Translations under genes and position numbers: made by a program | In this document: piece after piece, positions 34,921 to 47,000 of the stretch | Numbering within the stretch: the stretch's first letter is position 1 | How the letters are laid out: each line of letters begins with the position of its first letter | Source of the DNA: Pogostemon cablin | Taxonomy: Eukaryota > Streptophyta > Magnoliopsida > Lamiales > Lamiaceae | Reading direction: 5' to 3' | Assembly (NCBI GenBank): GCA_023678885.1 | Contig: CM042979.1 | Span: 19,583,513 to 19,647,512 of the forward strand | Length of the DNA: 64,000 nucleotides | The notes under the pieces: generated by a model | What the model was told of the DNA's origin: nothing | Seen by the model: only the letters and a program-made list of their open reading frames with translations | The model's database searches: none

Positions 34921-36868
34921 TGATGAGAGTGAAAATAAGCATGTTTTAGTGTCCAATTTAATACCTTTTTTATAGATATTATTGTCATATATTAACACAA
35001 GTGTCTTATATTCAATATATTTGAGAAAAATATGTGTTTTAGGTGTTTTATTGTGTTTTAGGTGGAAAAATGATCAAAAGTGAAAAGTTGGAGAAAAGGT
35101 GCAACTTGTGTATGAATGTTAAAAAACACACGTCCAACTTGTGTAATTTTTCTGTGTTCATATGGAGCTCTGAACTGGAGTGTGATACATGGTTGGAAAG
35201 CCACAGAAGAGAGAAACGGGGTAGTGAAGGCTTGCGAAATAGACAACAAGAAGTGTATCCACAGCTTCTTGTACTAATTTCTCCTGACCTCTCCTGCCTT
35301 CTATTCCTTCATAAGGAATTGAGTAAGGCCTATTTTTCCTCCTCTCTATGGATTAGAGAAAACGAGAAGGAGTTGGTATGGTGAGGTTCAATCTATCAAT
35401 TTGGCATAAGGAACACTTCAATCGGAGTCTAGACATGAAAGTTATGATCAAAATGGTGACGTCGCACAAGCTGTTTCTACTCAGCATGATTATTCCACTT
35501 TTTTTAGCTTGTTACACCTTCAAATGTTGGAGTTTATATGCATTCTTTATACGGATAGAAAGACAAGGAAGAGAGGATCGCATGAGCATAAGAATCACTC
35601 AAATCGGAGCTCGAATGTGGAAGTTATTCACGAAACGGTGAGACTGCGAACTGCAGTTCGACCAGTAGTTCGACCAAGGCCTTCCAGTTCAACCAAGTCC
35701 AGTCTGGTCGAACTAAGATACCCAGATCTATTTTCGACGGGATTTTCAACCCCTGTGTATGTATTTTTATGTTTTCCAAGAAAAAATCCATCCAAGGTCC
35801 ATAAGGAGAGCTTACAAGTATAAAACGGAATGTAGATAACATCATTATTCATTGGAGAAAACCACAACACAATACTACACCCCACAAGGGGGATCACCCC
35901 CCCGACCATCATCCACATCCTTTCCTCCATCCATCCATCATTTTAAAGATTCGTTTGTGGAATCAAGAGGAGAACCAAGGGGAGGATTCAAGACGGAGAA
36001 GGATGCGACGATGCCCACATCTAGGGTTTTATTCGTTTCCTAATTTATATTATATTTCCGGACATATGGGTAACTCTTTTATAAGTTAATTGAACTTTCG
36101 TGTGTATACTTCATACAACACTACTTGTAGATTTATTTTATATAAGACTATGTTTTTAATTCATACTCATCATTAACTGTTATATAGAGTCTGAATACAT
36201 ATCTTGGTTATTGATTGAGTACGTTCACTACTGAGCATGATTCCATGTTATGATTCTAAATGAAGGGACTCCGAAACTTTATTAGAACTATCTTATATAA
36301 ATACTTGTTAATTGAATTGAATTCGGGTTAATAAGTAGGATAAAGAGGATAATTTTATAGTACCTATAAAGTGAGATTATATCGGGTTAGAGTATCAATC
36401 CTAGGGGGAAATAATTGATACTGATAGTACTTAGAAAGGGGGTGAAATTATATCTCTTGCTCCGAGGTTATTCACACGTATTACACGCATATTTACTTGT
36501 GTCTATAGAGTAGATTTGTATGGTTTAGTGATGCGTCCATATTCCACAAGGTAGAGTCAGACATTGATACATGAAAGGAAGATTAATGAGTGAAACTGGA
36601 TTACCCTAGGGTTACATATTCTCTCTCTTGAGTCACTTTCGTATTCTTCTAGTGTTAAGTTATTTTATTTGCTATTTTAATTAATTGTTTAGTAGTTAAT
36701 AATTAAATCTCAACTTTTATTGAATTTCGTCTTAATTAATTAGTTAATAATTAAATTGATAATACGACGTCCTTTGGGTTCGATATTTAACTTGGACGCT
36801 TGCTTAAGCTGCAACTGATATCCTTAATACTTTGGGATTAATTTTACGTGCAAAGAAAATGCGCATCA
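34921..36868 (+). mobile_element. Solo LTR, family 1, copy D
   Basis: It starts TGATGAGAGTG and ends GCGCATCA with a perfect GGTTC duplication (34916-34920 and 36869-36873). It is 1948 bp, the longest copy. A TATA-like gtataaaac lies at 35818. It holds 'ccacaaggggg' runs downstream and only a few gttcgacca motifs. Confidence 0.92.
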
Positions 36869-37880
36869 GGTTCATTGAAGCATGGGTTTAGAGACGGGCG
36901 CCAGAGTCGTCGGGATAGTATCGTGACCTCCAAAGAGTGCTGATGGAAAAACCCGCTTGTCGGAGGAGTTCGCACTACAAAAGTCAATGAAATTGTGCTA
37001 CTATATTCGGCTGGCCGTCGACGAAAGGGGACAGGGGTTGTGGGTGACCGATGAGTTGGGGATGGAGGGAATCAAAACAGTAGGCAGGGAAGAAGCAAAA
37101 ATTTTCAAAATTTTCATTTCAGGGTCTGTCGGTGGGGTTCTCACGTGTGCGTAGGGGGCTGGGGTGGTGGGGGGTTTGGTGGTGAGTTTAGGGTTTGACA
37201 CAGGTGGTTGTGAGTGAGGGTTTAGTGGGGTGGGGTGGTTAAATTAAACATGGTGGGAGGGTGTGGGAGAGGGGTAATAGTGTCATAAAAAGTGCAAATA
37301 TGTAGAAATGATAACAAACAAATTGAAGTATTGGTAAAAATTTTGTATAATGAATTTAGTATATTATTTCAATTTTCCATATATATATATATAGATCGAC
37401 AGACATAGATTTGTATGAGATTGGTCTTTAAAATAATATAAAATAGAAGTTAAATAAAATGAAGGATTAAAAAACGTTAAAAGATTAAACAAAATAATAA
37501 ATAAATGAGTCCCGAGATTACGGACTCGTTAACAACTATTTTCGCTTTGCTAAATGGATAATATTTGAAATCCCGCTCACACCTATTTTGGGAGCTTTTT
37601 ATTTTAATTAAGTTATGCTTTACATTCTAATTAAAATTAAAATTAGGGCTCTCCCCCTTCTCACCGCCACTCTCTCTCATCATCCACAAGAATATAATTA
37701 TAATTTTATTCTTATTGTTAATGATATATTTTGTGTTAGGGTTTAATATTTATTTTATTATTAATTTTAAATGTATAATTATAATTAGCATTACTTAATT
37801 AATAAAAGAATAAAAAACAAAAGAAATAGAGTTTTATAGAAATTTAAGATTAATTAAAGGTAGAGGTGATGTGACCAATT
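36869..37880. other. Unassigned, includes a G-rich block
   Basis: 36880-37260 is GC-rich (runs such as 'gggtggtgggggg'). Frames of 65-66 codons exist on both strands, with no family. 37270-37330 resembles the inner part of a Stowaway/mariner element ('agtgcaaatatgtagaaa'). From 37380 on it is AT-rich. Confidence 0.3.
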
Positions 37881-37887
37881 ATGGCAA

Positions 37888-38490
37888 ACACTTGTGAGAG
37901 AGCGTCTCACGTATGACTCTTGTGAGAAGGATAAATGTGATAACATTTTAATAAAAAAATTATACTCGAATGATGAAAAGTCATAATGGTGAAGTTAGGG
38001 ATGACAACGGGTAGGGTACCTGCTTATTTGGGGTACCCGCACCCTGTATCCGATTAAAAAAATAACTATGCATATCTGTCCCGTTTAAAAACTTTATTAT
38101 GGTACACGTACCCGTCTCATACTCATTTTTCAATTCTCGCGGGACAAAGTTTCTTGTAAGACGTTATTAATGTGATACGGTTTGTGAGACGATTTGTCAG
38201 ACGAGTTAAAGTATGTCTATTATATGGATAAAGTATGTTTCATGACAGTTAAATTATGTTTTCTAAAGTATGATTAATGATGAATTAAAGTATTATTTTA
38301 AGGTGTTATAATATGATTAATTATTTACATACTTTAAATATAAATAAACAGACTTTACCCTATATAACAAGTATACATTAGTAATATGGGTCGACCCGTC
38401 TCACAACCTATCTCACAAAAGAAAAGTGATTATAATTTTTAAGAAAAAAGTTATAATATTTAAAAGGCAAAGACTTGTATGAGACCGTCT
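37888..38490. mobile_element. Cluster of gtctcac-type MITE pieces
   Basis: The motifs 'gcaaacacttgtgagagagc' (37889), 'gtttgtgagacgatttgtc' (38180), 'cgacccgtctcacaacc' (38392) and 'gcaaagacttgtatgagacc' (38466) are typical terminal parts of one MITE superfamily. The 38150-38420 core matches 11276-11530. Boundaries of individual insertions are unclear. Confidence 0.5.
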
Positions 38491-38589
38491 CACGGATCTT
38501 CCACCGTAAGACAGATCACAAAATACCGGTGTAGAACCCCGCTGTAATTTTGAAAGCTAATTAGCAACAATCACCGATCACCACCGCAT

Positions 38590-39981
38590 TATTGGATTGT
38601 ATACTAAAAGTTTAGTTTTTTATATGAATAATGTTATAACAATTTATTTGAAATGAGAATTATATGATCAAATGATTACGTCTTATAATTTATTTATATG
38701 TCCGATGCAGTAGTCCACTTACTTTATACTGTAGATAGTATGTTGTGCGACAACACGCGGAAGATCATATTATCGATTTTCTTATAAAGTATAAACAGAT
38801 GCTCACAATCGAGATAGACGGGGACTCTCTATCGGGATAGTTGTAGTGTGATTTGGTATTAGTTTGTCTTGACTATAGAATCACATTAGTGTACTTTGTG
38901 TGTATTGAGTAGGACCGCTTGAGATCGTTCAATTTATACTGACTATATAGGAGAACTTGATCTTAGTTATTATAGATGTTCGTGCTCTTAATCCCTATAC
39001 AATAACCTCGACATGTAAGGCAGTATGTATTTTTTTGATTCATCAATGGGTGAGATTTACACGTAATTAAATCAATAAACTCGGTGAGTTGAGAAATAGT
39101 GTTGTCTCTATGATGTGCTGTTGATTGTAGAAGGAATCAATGTCTGATAAAATAGGTTGATGATGTCCCCTTGAGGAGCTCATAAGGATTATCATGTGAA
39201 CCCATCTGGTGGATTTATTCCAGCATGATAATGAGGTTGAGTGGTACAACTCTCGGATGAGATATTAATTAATGGAGTTGTCAGTAACTTAATTAATTAA
39301 TGAGCATTGTATATCTTAAACGCGGGGAGACTAACGGGCTCATAATAAGAAGGAGCCCATAACATAATTATAGGATTAGAGCGGCAGTGCAGTAATAATA
39401 TTTTAGTGGAATATATTATTATTATTGGACTTAAGTATAAGTTTTGGGCTAAACTTGGATACTTAAGCCCAATGGAGGCCCAACTCTAATTTCTCCTCCT
39501 GGTCCCTGTTGTAGCCCATATATAATTCATCTCAGCTATCCGAAAACCCTAATGACACACACATAACCGTAGGTAGGGTATAGAGAATAGCAGATTGAGA
39601 AGATCTTGAAGATCGTCGCCCACACGACGTCAAGATTGGACTTTGGAATACAGCAGAAGATCAAGAGGTCGTTTGTTGCTGCTATTTGTCAATTTTCAAA
39701 ATTTTTCTAAACTTTTGTGTAACTCCAAACTATTCTTGTGATACACCTTTGGAAAGCCACAGAAGAGAGGATCATTTTGGCGTAAAAATCACCCAAATTG
39801 GAGATCGGATAAGGAAGTTATGTCCAAAATTGTGAGGTTGCGCGTGCTGTCGGCGAGAATTCATTCTCTTCTTCAACATACCCTGGTGAAAGGTAATATG
39901 ATTTTATGTTCTTGCTTCCGCTGATATAGAATTGTATGGAACCCTAACGGTTCATGTTAATCAAACGATCAAACGCCAACA
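38590..39981 (+). mobile_element. Solo LTR, family 2 (Copia-type), with a foreign internal segment
   Basis: It starts TATTGGATTGTATACTAAAAG less its last base, and ends GCCAACA. A perfect CGCAT duplication flanks it (38585-38589 and 39982-39986). It is collinear with the LTR at 24909-26134 in the opposite orientation. Segment 39743-39860 (tttggaaagccacagaagag and following) belongs instead to family-1 LTRs. The two family-2 halves continue on each side of it. Confidence 0.85.
39743..39860 (+). mobile_element. Family-1 LTR fragment inside the family-2 solo LTR
   Basis: About 118 bp match the 'ggaaagccacagaagagagg ... cggataaggaagttatg' block that occurs twice within each family-1 LTR. It has no target duplication that I can see. 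Confidence 0.7.
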
Positions 39982-40015
39982 CGCATATATTTCAACCTTC
40001 AATTCCTTTTGCCTA

Positions 40016-40249
40016 CTCCCTCCGTCCCCTTGAAATGTAACTGTTTGCATTTTGCACGTGGATTAAGGAGTATAATAATTTAATGTATTTTGAGATGAGA
40101 GAAATAATATTTTAAAGTGTAGTGGGTAGTTGTATTAGTGTTGAGTGTGGGGCCATGTGTGGTCACATCAATCTAAAAAAGGAAATAGATACTTTGTAGT
40201 GGAACGAACCAAAATGGCAAATGAATACATATCAAGTGGACGGGGGGAG
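40016..40249. mobile_element. Stowaway-type MITE (234 bp)
   Basis: The termini CTCCCTCCGTCCCC and GGACGGGGGGAG are flanked by TA on both sides. It is a sibling of 746-948. Confidence 0.88.
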
Positions 40250-40364
40250 TATATATTATTTCTGTTTTCTTAACATATTATTTCTGTTTTTTTTATTATT
40301 AAAAAATGTAACAACAAATTTTGTCATTTTTTAATTTAATTTTTAATTTAAATATTATGAATTT

Positions 40365-41790
40365 ATAAAAAATGATAATATCTTTTAAAAAATAGTATAT
40401 CATTTTTAATAAAAATGATACTCAGATTAAAGAAAAGTGATACTTGAATTGTTACGTAAATATAAAGAGTGACATTTAATTAAGGAGAGGTAATTAAAAG
40501 GACATCAAAAAAGTGATAACATTCTTAATAAAATGTGATATCTAATAAAGAAAATGTGATATTCGTCTAATTGGACTATTTAATGAATAATTTATATGAT
40601 AGATTAAAAAGTGATAGAATTTTAAACAAAAAATGATATTCAGTTGAGAAAGTGGTAACCGAGCAACTGAATAAAAAGTGATAATATTATAAAGAATATT
40701 GTTAAATACACATCACTTTTTATTAAATACACACTTTTTATTAAATACACACCCTTTTAATTTTTTTATTTCTTAAATTTATTGTATGCACACCCCCTAC
40801 AAATCCAAAATTACCCTTTTAAAATTAAAATTATACACATCCACTAAAAACACCATTCGTACTTATTAAAATAAAAAAAGTTCAAATAATTAAGTTCAAT
40901 ATTACGTAGTACGTACCTTCCTAAATCAACCCTAATTATTGCTGGATCTAATATTAACTTTTTACACCATTAATAACAAATTTTCTCTTTCTTAAATTAT
41001 AAATTTCTTGTTTGTGGTCTTTAGTAATAGAAAAACTGTACAACAAAACAAAACACATGAAAGAGATTAAGGAATGAGATAACAATGGCAGTAAATGTGC
41101 TTATAAAAGGATAGGGTTAGTTGCCATTGTGTTCATGCCCAAAATCAAACAAGAATTCAAATTAATAATTTTGTTTCTTTAATTTGATAAAATACAGATT
41201 TGGTGATTTTGATATTAAAAAAAAAAAGAAAGAAGAAGAAACTGCTCTGAAAATTTCTGGACGTGCAAACTTGTTTGCACATATTTCTATTTCAAAGTTT
41301 ATTTAATTTATGATTTCAGATTAAGAAAATATTATTGATATTAGAAGAGAAACAAAAACATTATTGTGGCAACAATCGAGAAGAAATTAAGAAGAAGAAC
41401 TCGAAGAAGAAGAACTCAACGATAAAGAGGAGAACGAAGATATTAAAGATTTTATAGGATAATGTGAATAAAATCTAATTTAATTTAAAATACACGTGGT
41501 AAATATATGTGGTGTGTATTTAATAATCTTTAAGGTTAATATAGACTGTTTAAATATATAATATTTTAATAATATAATAATAGGGTGTGTATTCAATAGA
41601 GAAGGATGTGTATTTAGTGGATGCCTATTATAAATTAACTTGAAAAATAAAAAGTGATAATATTTTTAATTAAAATTGATAACTAATCAATAAAAAATGA
41701 TAACCATGTAATCGAATTATATTTTGAGTAATTCATAAATAAATAGAAAGTTATAACATTTTAAATAAAATTATTAAATTAGGAATAAAT
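40365..41790. repeat. Dispersed AAAAGTGATAAYATTTTTAAT array
   Basis: About eleven diverged copies of 'aaaagtgataatattttt' or similar occur left of the 40694-41625 insertion and about four to its right. The array looks like one structure later split by the element. Confidence 0.65.
40694..41625. mobile_element. MULE-like non-autonomous element (932 bp)
   Basis: It is flanked by a perfect 9-bp duplication tattataaa (40685-40693 and 41626-41634). The ends share inverted TAAATACACATC, followed by further 'ttaaatacacac' copies inside both ends. The length of the duplication suggests Mutator-like transposition. The interior (41080-41450) is moderately complex, with GAAGAAGAA runs and no recognised gene. 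Confidence 0.72.
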
Positions 41791-42220
41791 TATATAAAAA
41801 ATACATATTACTTTTAATAATAAAAAATAATTAATACTACTAAAATAATCTATGTTAAAATTTAAAAATAAAACTAAAAGAATATTAATTAACTAAGACA
41901 TATAATTGCTTAACAGATCATAGCGAACTCTACGCATTACCACATAGCCGACCCCCTTTTTATTTGAACGATAAAATGATAATCCGTCTCACGGAATAAG
42001 ATACGCGAGATGATCTCGCACAAGACTCACCCCATTTTTAATTAAAAACAATAATTAATTACAAAAGTGTAAAATGATCTTACCGTAAGACGATCTCACA
42101 CAAGATTGTTCCACAATTATTAGCTATAGATTTAATTAAGAGTTTTTTTTATTATTTATTTTACTTTTTTTTAGAGAAAGACAAACGTAGAAAATTTAAA
42201 GAGATTTAGAAATTTAATTA
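41791..42220. other. AT-rich spacer with gtctcac MITE-end motifs
   Basis: Motifs 'aatccgtctcacggaataag' (41982) and 'taagacgatctcacacaag' (42085) are inverted with respect to each other and resemble MITE termini. No gene is seen. Confidence 0.4.
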
Positions 42221-42223
42221 TTC

Positions 42224-42444
42224 ACTCCGTTCCATTTCAGATGACACACTTTTTATTTTGGGTTGTTTCACAAAAGTTTGCACATTCTTAAAAAAGTAAA
42301 AAGTCAAACACAATCACCTTTCCCCATATACTTTATTTACCAAAAAAATCACCCTTATATAACTCACCTAACTTACTTTATCATTTATTTATTATCAAAA
42401 AATACCATAATACCTTTAAAAGTTATTATTTTTCTTAATCTCCG
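42224..42444. mobile_element. Truncated Stowaway-type MITE
   Basis: It begins CACTCCGTTCCATTTCAG and matches the interior of 52950-53231 (aaaaataccataatacc and 'tttttcttaa'). The right terminus is missing. Confidence 0.7.
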
Positions 42445-42471
42445 AGCCGGAAGAGCATGCAAGGTGATAAC

Positions 42472-42589
42472 CAAATGAAATATTTGGGTAGATTTGAGGA
42501 AATGAAATTCACAATCTCTTCGTATTCCCCCAAATGAAATAATTGGGTAGATTTGAGGAAATGAAATTCACAATCTCTTCGTATTCCCC
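42472..42589. repeat. Recent 59-bp tandem duplication
   Basis: Two copies (42472-42530 and 42531-42589) of 'caaatgaaat...cgtattcccc' differ at a single visible base (tatttggg against taattggg). Confidence 0.95.
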
Positions 42590-42837
42590 CTTCCTATACA
42601 CGGTAGTAATTGTTAGTAAAAGAAAAGTCAACGAAGCGAGTAGTTCTTCAGTAAACTTGCGCTACGAATAGGGAAGGCAACGGAATTCGAAATCGAAGTT
42701 AACTGAGCCGACTCCGATCTGATTGGGATGATTTTTTTTACTTTTGATCGGGTATGATTCGGATTTGGGGAAAAACCGAAAAAATATAATAATAAATGGG
42801 GCGGGGACGGTATTTAACGAACCCACCCCGAACCCGC

Positions 42838-42840
<3 letters not shown>

Positions 42841-42872
<32 letters not shown>
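42841..42872. repeat. (TA)n microsatellite
   Basis: About 16 TA dinucleotides followed by a T run. Confidence 0.95.
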
Positions 42873-42881
<9 letters not shown>

Positions 42882-43069
42882 TTTTTCAATAAAAGTAATA
42901 ATATGTGTAAACTTTGAATTAAATATCATATGTCTCTTTTAATTAATTTATATTTTTTTTATGTATTTTAAATTTTTTTAAATTATAATTTTATTATTTT
43001 TAAAATAATATAATAATTATAATAAATTAAAAAAAAAGATTTCGATTCGAGTACGGGGATACCGGACAC

Positions 43070-43793
43070 TAGGGGTGAGCACAATTTTTTGATAACCGCC
43101 TAAACCGCCCGCACCGCACCACACCACACTGCAATCAGCATTTTTTGTACATAAACTGCGGTTAATTGTTTTTTATAAAATCGCACCGTATAAGCAATGC
43201 AATTTTATTTTTCCTAGTAAAACCGCACTGTACTGACCGCCATATATAAAATATTTAAATAATATTAACATTTTTATAAACATACTATAAGATTCTAAAA
43301 CTAATTAGAGTCAAAAAAACATATTGTTACACTTAAAACAATACAATGCATTAACAATTCCACAACATATACTAATATACATAATATTAATTCATTAGTT
43401 TTATAAAACATGGATTAAAATCAAATAATTTAAATTGTAAACCTTCTAATTAAGACCTTAGAATCCAACTGCGCACATGTTCTCACTTCATTAGCCATCT
43501 TCATCAGATATTTATAATTTTCCTCATTTTTTTTTCATAGCATCAAATATTACTATTAAACTTTTTGATATTATTAAAGATTTTAGTAATAAGTGTCATA
43601 GTTTATATAGATATTGTATATCTTTTTAGTGGAACCGCAAAACTGCTAAAATCGACTGTAAAACCATTAAAACCGCATTATGATTTTTAATGGAAAAACC
43701 GCAGTTTAAAATTATACAAACAATCGCACCGCACCTAGCAAGACAATTTAAATTTAATCAAAAAAACCGTCAAATCGCACCGTGATCACCCTA
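43070..43793. mobile_element. Second hAT-like element nested in the first
   Basis: The ends TAGGGGTGAGCAC and, inverted, TAGGGTGATCACGG are present. The flanks ccggacac and tccgacat match at 5 of 8 positions, an eroded duplication. The interior is rich in 'accgcac' and 'aaccgc' motifs in both orientations. Confidence 0.62.
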
Positions 43794-43931
43794 TCCGACA
43801 TCGATAGGGGTGGGGATGGGTGCGAAGTTAATTCCCCGACAGGGTATGGAGCGGGTTCGGGGATGAAAGTTTTCAAACGGTTCAGGGATGGTATTGTTAA
43901 AACCCGCCCGGTTGCCAACCCTAGCTACGAA

Positions 43932-44019
43932 AAAATAAATTAAGAACACAGATTCCACGCCACTGGATTCTTGATGTCGTCGTTTTGATGTGTAGAATTT
44001 TTTATTATTTTAAATAGCA
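43932..44019 (+). promoter_or_regulatory. Proximal 5' region of the asparaginase gene
   Basis: Only 88 bp separate the hAT target duplication from the ATG. No clear TATA box is visible in it, so the core promoter may lie in, or have been displaced by, the hAT element. This is an inference from spacing. Confidence 0.4.
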
Positions 44020-47000
44020 ATGATGTCTTCCAACTCCGATAAAGTTCGCCTCGCTCTTTCTCTACTCGTTGGTCTCTTCTTTCTGGTAAGACGCCATTTT
44101 ATGTGTCTGCATTCCTTACTTTCATGTTATCCAGCTATCAAGCTTGTTGCTGCTGTTCTTGGTTTCTAAAATTTGATGAGTTCCTTTTATTTGTTTTTTT
44201 TTTCTCCCTGAATACTAAAAATAGGACCATCTTTTATTTTATTTTATTTTATTATATTAATGTGGGCATTGTAAAGAATAGGGATGATGAGGGCAAAAAT
44301 GCCGAATGGAAAAGTGGAGGACGATTGACAGGCTGAATATTAGAGGAAATTGTAATAATGGATCTGTTACTATAGATTTAGAATTGCGAGCGTTGGTTTT
44401 TCTGGCTTATTATTGTTGTTTATTCTTTTACTGATGCTTATATGGTTTCTTCATTTAGACATTGGGAGATGAGGTTAAGAATGCAAAGAATGTACCCCTA
44501 GTTGTGAGCACATGGCCCTTCTTGGAAGCAGTTAGAGCAGCATGGAGGGTTGCAGATAGTGGCCTCCCTGCGGTGGATGCAGTTGTTGAAGGTTGCTCTG
44601 CCTGTGAGGAACTGAGATATGACGGTTCAGGTACACATCCACTTCTCTTGAACATTTCCTTTCTCTGGCAATTAGATTGTTTCCAACTACATTCCAAATT
44701 TTGGCAAGTTGGTGGAGATATATGTATTCATGTACTTTCTCACATGGAAAGGTGTGTGCAAGCATTATGTAACTAATTCCAGAATCCTGACTCCCAGTTT
44801 GTTGTTAGAAGCAGGAGAGAGCCCACTCGAAATAGTATGCGAGTGTTACTCATGTAACTTTTGACTTTGAGTCCCAGACTCTTGAGTCTTGACTCGTATT
44901 TTGTTGTTCGAAGAGGAGAGGGGGAGAAAGAGGGTTGAGTAGGCAAGCGAATGTTTAACTCTTATGAGCCATTAGAATCAGGGAGGGGGCGGGGGTGGGT
45001 GGTGGTGGTGGTATGGTAGGGGGATGGAAAAAGAAGGATCTTCGTTTCTGGACGTGTGTGAAATGTTTAAGAGAAACCTGCCTTCTTGTAGCTTCCTCTC
45101 TCTCTCTCTTTTTTTTTGTGCAATCAGACTGCTTATTTTTGTGTTTTACCTGAAAGCTTTTTAACTTTTCATAGGTTGATGTTACTTAAGCTTTGCTTCT
45201 TTATTATTAGAATGTGATGGTGTGGAATTAGTTGATTACTGCAAGTTTTCTCAATAGTAGATAAAACTCATGGATGCCATTTGTGTATGTTTAATTTTTC
45301 TTGTTTCATGCGCTTGTTAGATTGGGGTTGGATGATTGCTGAAGGAGCTGTAACTTGACTGAATCCCAACTTCCAAATAGGAATTTCCAAGGAATTTCAT
45401 GTATTACCAAATCCCTAAACATTTGTTGCAAGAGTATGACTTAAAGTGAAACTAATGCTCTCTTTGACAAACACCTGCCATATGTTGTTTTGAATTGTCC
45501 CAAAATTTTTTATTCCGTCTTATGCTCTGTGCAAGCTTCTTCTTTCATAAAGTTAAGTTTAGAAGCTTAAAACCTTGTTTTTATGGCAATAGCCTTCACT
45601 CTCTATTGTTAATTAGCAGATGTAAACCAATGCTTGACAGCCACATTAGAATAATTTGCAATAAGGTAAAAACTATGAACATTATATGTTCAAGATGATC
45701 CACTTGTATCATATTTTTAGCTGGTTGTTATTGTATTTCTGGTTCCATCCTCTCAAATTTGGTGCTAACACCTATTGTTGGTTTGCTAAGTGCAACTAAC
45801 ATTATTACTTGCGTGGCTGCGCCTTCAAGTTTGTTCAAATGAAAATGAAACAAAATTACATGTTTTCCAATAGCATGAGAAATGCATTTGATTTGCGGAT
45901 GGTGGAAGCAGCAGTGTTATATATAACCCTGCTATTACTTAGCAGGATTATATATAACACCATTTTCTAAAAGTTTACAAGAGTAGGTCATGTAGAAGCA
46001 CCAATGAGAATGGAATTACAACTACTCTATGCTTTGATCATGAGCAGGAATATGTTTATCTTAGATTTGTTGAATTTTTTTTTAGCTAACCATACTTCTA
46101 CTTTGGCAATTTAGAGCTAACTAATAACTGCAATTAAGATAATACACGTCTTCTGAGCTGGTGAAACTTAGCTTATTAAATAACCAAACTTTTCTTTGTC
46201 AATCCTCCACATATGCCTTAATTTAATCACCAATGTTAGCTTAGTGATTGAACACTCAATTTTAACCCACTTGTGGTGCTGTGTTCGATTACATTTTCTT
46301 TTAGTATCTTCTTTTGAAATCCCTTTGGTGTCAAGTGTTAAAACAGAGAGCTTGTGGTTATGCATTTGTTAAATATAAAAATATCAACCAAACCTCTACT
46401 CTTTTGATGTCCGAGTGATAAGAGAGAGCCAGAGACTCTTGTGAGGATGCGGTGTTTGAATCCAAACTTTGAAATGCTTTGAAGTACTAGAATATCAAAC
46501 TAATTTTATTGTCCTTACAGACTCTACCAAGTCTTGTGGGGATATGGTGTTCGAGTTCCAACTTTGAAATGCTTTGAAAAACTTGAGTGTGGCATAGTTG
46601 TCTGGTTCCACTATTTCTTTACTTGAGGAGCTAGGTTTGGGTCTTGCCGGAAACTGTTTATTTTCATTTGTTATTCATCCCTTTGGATCCATTCCATTGT
46701 TGTACTTTCCTTTAGTGTCCAAGTGGTAAGCAGGAAACTTGTGGCTTAAAAAGGTCATGAGTTCAAACCCCTGCAAATGCATCCTTAAAAATAAAATACA
46801 AATAAAATTTTGAACACCTTTTTGATGTCCAAGTGGTAAAACAGGGAGATTGTGGCTTAAAAGGTTATGTGTTCCATGCAGATGCATCTTTAAAAATAAT
46901 AATATTATTACTATTAGATACACATTCCTGCCTTCTTCGTCATCTCCTTATGCGACTATCTTTCCACAGTTGGTAGTGAAAGAAAGGCAATGACTTCCAG

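Larger units (their letters stand above)
42669..43923. mobile_element. hAT-type element with a nested second element
   Basis: The termini TAGGGAAGGCAACGG and, inverted, TAGGGTTGGCAACCGGGC are flanked by a perfect 8-bp duplication gctacgaa (42661-42668 and 43924-43931), the hAT signature. The interior has GC-rich 'acccaccccgaacccgcccc' near 42820, a (TA)n tract and a nested element at 43070-43793. There is no transposase. Its right end is 96 bp upstream of the asparaginase start codon, so it forms part of that gene's proximal 5' region. Confidence 0.9.

Noticed and set aside
44462..44776. 104-codon + ORF running past exon 2
   Set aside because: It is exon 2 of the asparaginase read through into intron 2; the donor at 44631 and the family alignment set the true end.
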